A stretch of 11,052 nucleotides of DNA from NCBI GenBank assembly GCA_915275065.1, contig CAJZGD010000069.1, positions 1 through 11,052 on the forward strand, in the 5' to 3' direction. This document shows positions 6,408-11,052 of the stretch, piece after piece. The position numbers were made by a program, and so were the translations under genes. How positions within the stretch are numbered: position 1 is the first letter of the stretch; each line of letters opens with the position of its first letter. This DNA is from an uncultured Corynebacterium sp. GTDB lineage: Bacteria > Actinomycetota > Actinomycetes > Mycobacteriales > Mycobacteriaceae. Under the pieces are notes generated by a model. The model worked only from the letters and a program-made list of their open reading frames with translations. It ran no database searches and had not been told where the DNA came from.

Positions 6408-7496
6408 CTAGTCATCCTTTGTGTCGTCGCTGAACACGCGGCGAACATACAGCAGCCGATCCCCCGGCTCCACCGTCTCAGCCTCTAGCGAATCGATGCG
6501 GTACAGTTCGCCGGAGCGCACCACCCCCAGCACAATATCCGCCAGATGACGAGGGTTCGCCCCCACCTCATCGTCGGCGATGGGCCGCTCCGCAATGGAA
6601 AACCCTTCGTCGGGCGACAATAGGTCCTCCATCATTTCCACCACCGATGGTGTTACTGTCGCCAACCCCAGCATGCGGCCGGCGGTCTCTGACGAAATCA
6701 CCACGGAATCCGCACCTGATTGTTCTAATAAATGTTGGTTTTCCGACTCTCGCACGCTCACCACAATCCACGCGCTCGGCGCTAATTCCCGAACCGACAA
6801 GGTGACCAGCACCGCCGTGTCATCGGTGCTTGGCGCAACCACCACGGCTTTTGCCTTGCCAACTCCGGCAAGTTTCAGAATATTCGACTGGGTTCCCGAA
6901 CCATTCACCGTGACTAAGCCCTGCGCCTCGGCCACTTCTAATACCCGGGAATCCTTGTCGACGACCACGATGTCTTTCGGCGATGTACCGTCGGCCAATA
7001 ACGCCGATACCGCGGACCTGCCTTTTGTGCCGTAGCCAATAATGATCGTGTGATTACGCATCCTTTTCCTCCAATGCTGAATCTGCCACGCCTTACGGGA
7101 TTCCTCCGTCAACACCGATAGTGTGGTGCCGACCAGCAGAATCACGAACCCTAACCGCAACGGTGTGACCACAAACAGGTTAATCAACCGAGCCAGCTGC
7201 GTCACCGGCACAATATCGCCGTAACCCGTAGTTGATAGCGTCACGCCAGAGTAATACAACGCATCAATAAATGATAGTTTTTCGGAGTAACCATCTTTCT
7301 CTATGTAAGCAACCAAGGCCACCATGATAATGAGCACCAATGCGATCCCGACGCGACGCACAATCAACTCAATGGGGCTGACCTGCACGTTCACTGGAAT
7401 TCGGATGATATTAATCAATGCATGCTGGGGAATGTCAGGGCTACCAGCCTCGTTGCTTGACCGACCCGAACGGTCAGGGGGATACCTACTCGGCAT
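6408..7496 (-). CDS. cglK: Two-helix K+ channel with RCK (TrkA) domain, CglK-like
   Basis: A 362-residue inner-membrane potassium channel subunit, expected to work as a tetramer. TM1 is at about 48-64, the pore helix and selectivity filter TTGYGD at 89-94, and TM2 at about 106-129. A cytoplasmic RCK domain follows: TIIIGYGTKGRSAV (150-163) is the Rossmann start, VVVDKD (177-182) follows, and a TrkA-C-like region lies at about 298-354. This corresponds to the C. glutamicum channel CglK, needed for potassium and pH homeostasis, in the same genomic setting as far as I recall. I chose ATG 7496 because AAGGAG stands 9 nt upstream. The frame stays open to an earlier ATG at 7592, which would add 32 residues with no recognisable feature and has AGGA directly abutting it. 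A second, stronger internal start at 7061 may produce the RCK domain alone. First gene of the unit with nudC and uvrD2. Confidence 0.9.
   Translation of the reverse strand: MPSRYPPDRSGRSSNEAGSPDIPQHALINIIRIPVNVQVSPIELIVRRVGIALVLIIMVALVAYIEKDGYSEKLSFIDALYYSGVTLSTTGYGDIVPVTQLARLINLFVVTPLRLGFVILLVGTTLSVLTEESRKAWQIQHWRKRMRNHTIIIGYGTKGRSAVSALLADGTSPKDIVVVDKDSRVLEVAEAQGLVTVNGSGTQSNILKLAGVGKAKAVVVAPSTDDTAVLVTLSVRELAPSAWIVVSVRESENQHLLEQSGADSVVISSETAGRMLGLATVTPSVVEMMEDLLSPDEGFSIAERPIADDEVGANPRHLADIVLGVVRSGELYRIDSLEAETVEPGDRLLYVRRVFSDDTKDD
7059..7072 (-). promoter_or_regulatory. Internal ribosome binding site and ATG for a free RCK domain
   Basis: On the minus strand GGAGG (7072-7068) is followed by a 6-nt spacer (AAAAGG) and an in-frame ATG (7061-7059). 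This Met is residue 146 of the 362-residue channel and sits exactly between the end of TM2 and its linker and the first RCK beta strand (MRNHTIIIGYG). Initiation here would give a soluble 217-residue RCK protein (7061 to 6408). It is a better Shine-Dalgarno site than that of any gene start in the window. Confidence 0.6.
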
Positions 7497-7511
7497 AACG
7501 CTCTGCTCCTT
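7494..7511 (-). promoter_or_regulatory. Ribosome binding site deciding the channel start
   Basis: AAGGAG (7511-7506, minus) is followed by a 9-nt spacer and ATG (7496-7494). It favours this start over the in-frame ATG 96 bp upstream at 7592. Confidence 0.6.
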
Positions 7512-7623
7512 GGACGTCCTTACGAACCATGAACACCATAATGCTTCAGGATAGTCCGTTTCAGTCGGTTTCCCAGAAGCCCCAAAACTCATTCCTGATT
7601 AATTCCTGATATCACACAAACCA

Positions 7624-7637
7624 CATGCCTAGGCATG
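7624..7637. promoter_or_regulatory. 14-bp perfect palindrome upstream of the K+ channel unit
   Basis: CATGCCTAGGCATG is a perfect palindrome, 32 bp before the upstream ATG (7592) and 128 bp before the preferred start (7496) of the channel gene. On the minus strand a -10-like TATAGG (7649-7644) lies just before it, which would place the palindrome close to a transcription start. It looks like an operator for a dimeric repressor, but no regulator is known from this window. Confidence 0.35.
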
Positions 7638-7683
7638 GTTGTTCCTATAACTAGGTCTGTGGTCAACTGGCAGCCATAACCCC

Positions 7684-7767
7684 AAAGCTCCACTTTCCAA
7701 AACGGCAAACAGATGAGCTGGCTGCACAACGGCTTACGCCTTGATAGTGGAGCTTAAGTGGAAGCTT
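7684..7767. repeat. Inverted-repeat element copy 1 (AAAGCTCCACTT family)
   Basis: The left arm AAAGCTCCACTTTCC begins at 7684. The right side has AGTGGAGCTT (7746-7755), which pairs perfectly with 7685-7694, followed at once by a second, imperfect arm AAGTGGAAGCTT (7756-7767). The interior is about 50 nt and contains CAGATG (7710-7715), as do the other two copies, plus short internal pairings (AGCTG with CGGCT). It lies in non-coding DNA on the channel side of the gene-poor region. Confidence 0.7.
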
Positions 7768-7946
7768 GCATAGGGCTGGTAACCGCAATGCCGACACCGA
7801 AGCAACGCTGCGGCGACACAAATTCTTGGCACACACTCGTTGGCCTGTTCGCCGTTATTTTTTACATATGAAGGTCTGAGATGTGCGTTCATGATATGAG
7901 TTATTTTGTTTATATGGTGTGAAACTATTGAATACGGGTTTTTTCG

Positions 7947-8276
7947 ATGGCTCTACCCCCTTGGTATCTTTTGCGAAAATCAACCTATATAATTGGAAGC
8001 AATTTTAAATCGGGTTTTGATTCCTCTAAAAACTTGCATGATTCATGCCAGCAAATGAGGGGTCAAATGGTGCTCTACGTTTATAAATACGCAAATATGA
8101 AAGATAATATTTCCACACCTATCGGTTATTGCTGATTTCTATACCGCAAGGAATTTTACTCACCGTACCCCAACATTAGGGGCCGCAAAATCAGCGGGCA
8201 AGGGATTTCATCAATGCATTATTTCGATAACGACAACGTTCGCACCGTTAAAGCTAAGGAAAAGATGTGGTTCTGA
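7947..8276 (+). pseudogene. Possible decayed ORF with one in-frame TGA
   Basis: A frame starting at ATG 7947 runs 62 codons to TGA at 8133-8135, then stays open in the same frame for 46 more codons to TGA 8274-8276. The second part contains NIRGRKISGQG and MHYFDNDNVRTVKAKEKMWF; this last piece could also be a separate 20-residue peptide from ATG 8214, which has AAGGGA upstream. I recognise no family. Composition is AT-rich and unlike the neighbouring genes. It could equally be chance open frame, so confidence is low. Confidence 0.2.
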
Positions 8277-8425
8277 CAAATTAATCAGGAAAAGAACTCA
8301 CCAAGGTTTCACTGATCTTGAGTCTCATGAAAATGGTTCGTTACCTGGGACGCCACTAGTCCAAAATGCTGGCGACTATTGGCCACCGTACCGCTGGGAA
8401 TGCGCTAGTAACAACCGAAAAAGCT

Positions 8426-8441
8426 AACGATTGAACGATTG
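8426..8441. repeat. Tandem 8-bp repeat before the small membrane protein gene
   Basis: AACGATTG occurs twice back to back (8426-8433, 8434-8441), ending 12 bp before the ATG at 8454. It may be a regulatory site or chance. Confidence 0.3.
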
Positions 8442-8453
8442 GGGTCTTCCGTC

Positions 8454-8723
8454 ATGGAGAAGTCAAAAATCTATAAAGTAATCTGGATCTTATTGCTATC
8501 AATAGTTTTCACTATTGATTCTGCCTTGTTTGGAGAGGATCATGTTCCTTACTGGGCATATCTCATCAAATTCGTCGTGATGGCATCGCTGCTTACCCTA
8601 GGGCAAAAAGCAATGTCCGGTGATGCGGAAACGGTGAAAGACAATCAACGGACTCTTCTTCTCGTGTCTGCAGTATCGGCAGGTATCATCTGCATGATGG
8701 TCATTTGGATCCGATTCACCTAG
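8454..8723 (+). CDS. Small three-helix membrane protein, function unknown
   Basis: An 89-residue protein from ATG 8454; a TTG at 8439 would add only five residues. It starts MEKSKIYK and then has three hydrophobic segments: about 8-26 (IYKVIWILLLSIVFTIDSALF region), 35-50 (WAYLIKFVVMASLLTLG region) and 67-87 (TLLLVSAVSAGIICMMVIWI region). A charged loop at 51-66 separates the second from the third. This is the pattern of small integral membrane proteins found across actinobacteria. I do not recognise a family and see no catalytic residues. The ribosome site is weak (GGGG 9 nt before the ATG). It stands alone on the plus strand in the gene-poor region, opposite in direction to both flanking units. 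It is judged real because of the consistent membrane topology and charged ends. Confidence 0.55.
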   Translation: MEKSKIYKVIWILLLSIVFTIDSALFGEDHVPYWAYLIKFVVMASLLTLGQKAMSGDAETVKDNQRTLLLVSAVSAGIICMMVIWIRFT

Positions 8724-8903
8724 AAACTCATTTTTGCGGGATTATCCTGCACCTACAGCCATCTCGTGGGTTTGAAAACCATAGAAACCCATCACACACT
8801 GGCCCGTCCTCACCATAAAATCGGCACGACAGGTTCGGGAAAACGCCTGATTTTACTGCAAATCTACCGGACGCCTACCTGCCCAAATCAGGGCCCACAG
8901 GCA
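8724..8903. other. Intergenic stretch with a weak inverted repeat
   Basis: No gene is supported here. TAAAATC (8816-8822) and GATTTTA (8849-8855) form a 7-bp inverted repeat around a 26-nt interior. This is too weak to call a terminator or RNA by eye. Confidence 0.4.
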
Positions 8904-8976
8904 AAAGCTCCACTTCCGCATTACGCCGCACGAACCACAAAGACCAACCAGATGCGGAAAATGGAAGTGGAGCTTT
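8904..8976. repeat. Inverted-repeat element copy 2 (AAAGCTCCACTT family)
   Basis: AAAGCTCCACTTCC (8904-8917) and GGAAGTGGAGCTTT (8963-8976) are perfect 14-bp inverted repeats around a 45-nt interior. The interior adds GCAT (8918-8921) pairing with ATGC (8952-8955), and CAGATG (8949-8954) recurs as in the other copies. An alternative pairing, TTCCGCAT (8914-8921) with ATGCGGAA (8952-8959), competes with part of the outer stem. Confidence 0.8.
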
Positions 8977-9095
8977 GAAAGATCGACACCGGCGCTCACT
9001 CCGGCCATGGTTTTCCATGCTGATCCGAATCCCCGCCACGCCTCGCCCCATGCCCCGCCGTAACTGCCTGGGTGGCGGTGGCGGTCAAAGTGGTC

Positions 9096-9158
9096 AAAGC
9101 TCCACTTCCAACAAGATGGTAGCCAGATGGCACTATCATGTTTCCAAAGTGGAGCTTT
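9096..9158. repeat. Inverted-repeat element copy 3, near-complete hairpin
   Basis: AAAGCTCCACTT (9096-9107) pairs perfectly with AAGTGGAGCTTT (9147-9158). Inside, AACA pairs with TGTT, and GATGGTAGCC (9115-9124) pairs with GGCACTATC (9129-9137), allowing one bulge and one G-T pair, so almost the whole 63 nt folds into one arm. The direct repeat GGTCAAAG-T-GGTCAAAG (9083-9099) overlaps its left edge. It lies 124 bp beyond the adnB stop codon. There is no U tract long enough for a standard terminator. Confidence 0.8.
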
Positions 9159-9282
9159 TACCCGCGTGGGGTCTACCTAACCGGGTCTCGATCGAAGCAG
9201 AACCCCCACACGAGGGCACGGCCAACCCCGATCCACCACATGTCCATGACACCGCGCCGCCAGGACCCAACCTGATGCTCAC

Positions 9283-11052
9283 TTACTCAAGAGGCTGGGC
9301 CGCCAATCGCAGTGTTTCCGCAATCTCCCGCTCGCTGGGCAAGTTATCGGCACTGGACAGCTTGTCGTAGCGCACATAATAAAACGAGGCGTGAATCTCA
9401 TCTGGATCTATCCCCTGCAATTGGGCCCAAGCAATCCGGTACACCGCCAACTGCATCGTCAAATACCGCATATCGGCTCGGCTAGGTAATTGCCCCGTCT
9501 TCCAGTCAACAATGTGCCAACCAGATTCATCACGGAACACGGCATCCATGCGACCCCGGATCACAATCCCATCAATCGAAACTTCAAAGGGTTGCTCGAC
9601 AAACATGGGGGTGCGGTCAGCGAATTGCCCCGCCGCAAACTTGTCCTTCAACTCTTGGAGCTGGCCTGGTGTGATTTCTTCATCCATGCCGGGCAATTCC
9701 GACTCATCAAGAAGCGTTGGCACCCCAAATCGCTGCTCCAACCAACTGTGAAACTCGGTGCCACGCTTCGCATACCGATTGGGTTTAAACGGCACTGGGC
9801 GGCGCTGCCTGCGGGCAAACTGTTCTGGGTTTTGCTTCAACGCCACAATATCCGTGGCCGTAAGCTCGGTAGATAATTCCACTTCCACAATGTCCGATTG
9901 CAGCCGCTGGTATTCCTCAATGAGCGCGGTCACATCCTTCTCCCACAACTGAAACAGGTCATTGTCCTGGTTGAACGCCATAGGATCGCCTGCCGACTGC
10001 TGCGCTATCGCCTTCCGTACCAAATCTGCCCCAGTGAGCAGGTTGACGGTTTTGGTGGGTTTCGGAAACATCCCAGGAGGCGATTGTTGCACTTCACTCT
10101 GCTCATCAATGGTATCCGTGGCGGCAGCCTCAGCCGGATCATGCCATGCCACGATGCTGTCCGTCGATGCATTCCGCTTCATCAACAAAAAATTGTTGCA
10201 CGGCTCGGTGTCATGCTCATTATCGTCCAACGCGGAAGCGGTCACAATGAGCCGCTGGGCCGCCCGGGTAATAGCCACATAAAATAAGCGGGTGCTTTCC
10301 TCCGACAACGACTGCCGAAACTCCCCTATGTGGGCCACGCACTCGGCCTCTAATTGCGCACGGTTTTCCAGACACGATGTGTCCAGCACCGGGGACCCCA
10401 CCGTATCCCCAGACTCGGCGGCATCGCCCCGCAACGTCGATGGCACCATGGCCGGATTCGTCAACCAGGTACTCGCCTGCGTCTTATCGTAATTCCTATC
10501 GCTGGCATGCAGCACACACACGGTGTCCCATTCCAAGCCTTTCGCCTTATGCACGGTGAGGATCTGCACCCTATCGCTCCGCACCTGAACCTCCCCCAAT
10601 TCCAGGCCAGACTCCTGACGCCGAGCTTCCGTGAAATAGTCAAGAAGCTGGGACAATGTGACATTAGGGATGGTGGCAAAATTCGCCACCTCCTGGTGCA
10701 ACTTATCCAAATGAATGGCCCCCACCGCGCCATCGAGACGTGGGTTTTCCCGGCTCAACACCTCGGTGCGAATCCCCATGACCCGCTCAATTTCGGCAAA
10801 AAGATCCGGGAGGCTACTGCCAGCGGCAACGGTCTGCCGCAACCTACGTAATTGGGAACTTAACCGGCCCAGGCGCCGATACCCCTCCTCACTATATTTT
10901 TCCGGCTCCCCCAAATCAGCAATGGCATCCGTGAGCCCCACAATGTTTTCGGAATCCGCGGCAAGAACCTCGGCGATTTCCTCCTCCAACTTGACAGCCG
11001 GGTCCACAGAATCCGTGGTCTTCCCGCTGCTGGCCCGACCAGAGAGCTCCCC
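9283..11052 (-). CDS. adnB: AdnB helicase-nuclease subunit (C-terminal 589 residues)
   Basis: The frame is open to the right edge, so the N-terminal half (Walker A, motifs I-IV) lies outside; the in-frame GTG at 11007 is an internal codon. Numbering from the visible first codon: motif V VHKAKGLEWDTV (167-178), motif VI RLFYVAITRA (255-264), a linker, then a RecB-family nuclease domain with GTEFHSWLE (431-439), GRMDAV (500-505, catalytic D503), VDWKTG (515-520, D516 and K518) and MQLAVYR (533-539). The nuclease motifs are intact. AdnAB is the heterodimeric helicase-nuclease that resects double-strand breaks in actinobacteria. The subunit next to the channel gene in mycobacteria is AdnB; AdnA would be expected just beyond the right edge. 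AdnB rather than AdnA or PcrA is chosen from the nuclease domain plus position. It ends in ...LRLAAQPLE and TAA. Confidence 0.88.
   Translation of the reverse strand, partial: GELSGRASSGKTTDSVDPAVKLEEEIAEVLAADSENIVGLTDAIADLGEPEKYSEEGYRRLGRLSSQLRRLRQTVAAGSSLPDLFAEIERVMGIRTEVLSRENPRLDGAVGAIHLDKLHQEVANFATIPNVTLSQLLDYFTEARRQESGLELGEVQVRSDRVQILTVHKAKGLEWDTVCVLHASDRNYDKTQASTWLTNPAMVPSTLRGDAAESGDTVGSPVLDTSCLENRAQLEAECVAHIGEFRQSLSEESTRLFYVAITRAAQRLIVTASALDDNEHDTEPCNNFLLMKRNASTDSIVAWHDPAEAAATDTIDEQSEVQQSPPGMFPKPTKTVNLLTGADLVRKAIAQQSAGDPMAFNQDNDLFQLWEKDVTALIEEYQRLQSDIVEVELSTELTATDIVALKQNPEQFARRQRRPVPFKPNRYAKRGTEFHSWLEQRFGVPTLLDESELPGMDEEITPGQLQELKDKFAAGQFADRTPMFVEQPFEVSIDGIVIRGRMDAVFRDESGWHIVDWKTGQLPSRADMRYLTMQLAVYRIAWAQLQGIDPDEIHASFYYVRYDKLSSADNLPSEREIAETLRLAAQPLE

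Larger units (their letters stand above)
7768..8453. other. AT-rich intergenic stretch without a convincing gene
   Basis: From about 7855 to 8150 the base composition shifts visibly toward A and T (for example TTATTTTTTACATATG near 7855 and TTATTTTGTTTATATGG near 7901). I see no tRNA, transposase or known RNA. It contains the TGA-broken frame (7947-8276), and a tandem AACGATTG pair (8426-8441) just before the membrane protein gene. The change in composition suggests a foreign or decayed insert. Confidence 0.5.

Noticed and set aside
7593..8291. ATTAATCAGGAA shared between 7604-7593 (minus) and 8280-8291 (plus)
   Set aside because: A single 12-bp match is expected by chance in a window of this size; no extended homology around it.
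8736..8750. Hairpin GCGGGA-TTA-TCCTGC after the small membrane protein gene as a terminator
   Set aside because: Only 6 bp with a G-T pair and no U tract after it on the plus strand.
9006..9019. CATGG-TTTT-CCATG hairpin between repeat copies 2 and 3
   Set aside because: A 5-bp stem, not shared with the other elements and likely by chance.
7684..9158. The three AAAGCTCCACTT elements as a CRISPR array
   Set aside because: Spacing is irregular (over 1.1 kb, then 119 bp), the arms face each other rather than repeating directly, and no cas genes are present.
8766..9370. Two plus-strand frames (8766-8978 and 8975-9370)
   Set aside because: They cross the inverted repeats and the adnB end, have basic or proline-rich composition without domains, and lack ribosome sites.

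Overview
The window looks like chromosome of a corynebacterium or close relative. The gene set (PDZ protein, zincin-2 family protein, YgjP-like metallopeptidase, ThiF-like protein, UvrD2, NudC, two-helix K+ channel with RCK domain, AdnB) follows a block whose order is conserved in actinobacteria, including mycobacteria, as far as I recall. The DNA is moderately GC-rich. The channel next to nudC resembles corynebacterial CglK. The species cannot be fixed from the sequence alone.

Layout, left to right. Positions 1-478 (minus) hold the N-terminal part of a membrane-anchored PDZ/Lon-type secreted protease of the YlbL kind. It diverges across a 169-bp gap from 648-2048 (plus), a zincin-2/DUF2342-type protein whose expected HExxH site reads REAAR. 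That gene converges on 2056-2577 (minus), a YgjP/DUF45 metallopeptidase with an intact HELTH site. A 34-bp divergent promoter separates it from 2612-3598 (plus), a ThiF/TOMM-cyclodehydratase-like protein with two CxxC pairs. This converges on a tightly packed minus-strand unit, K+ channel then nudC then uvrD2 (7496 to 3623), with a 2-bp gap and a 16-bp overlap between genes.

Upstream of that unit is a gene-poor stretch of about 1.7 kb (7500-9282). It contains an AT-rich segment, one small three-helix membrane protein (8454-8723), an open frame broken by one TGA, and three copies of an inverted-repeat element built on AAAGCTCCACTT / AAGTGGAGCTTT. One copy lies on the channel side and two on the adnB side. 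The window ends inside the C-terminal half of AdnB (9283-11052, minus), with the last helicase motifs and the complete RecB-like nuclease domain.

Functionally the block mixes DNA repair (AdnB, UvrD2), nucleotide housekeeping (NudC), potassium/pH homeostasis (channel) and proteolysis. The points I rate highest are the three-copy stem-loop family and a near-ideal internal ribosome binding site that would produce the channel's RCK domain as a separate soluble protein. I found no CRISPR array, tRNA, rRNA, transposase or recognisable defence system.
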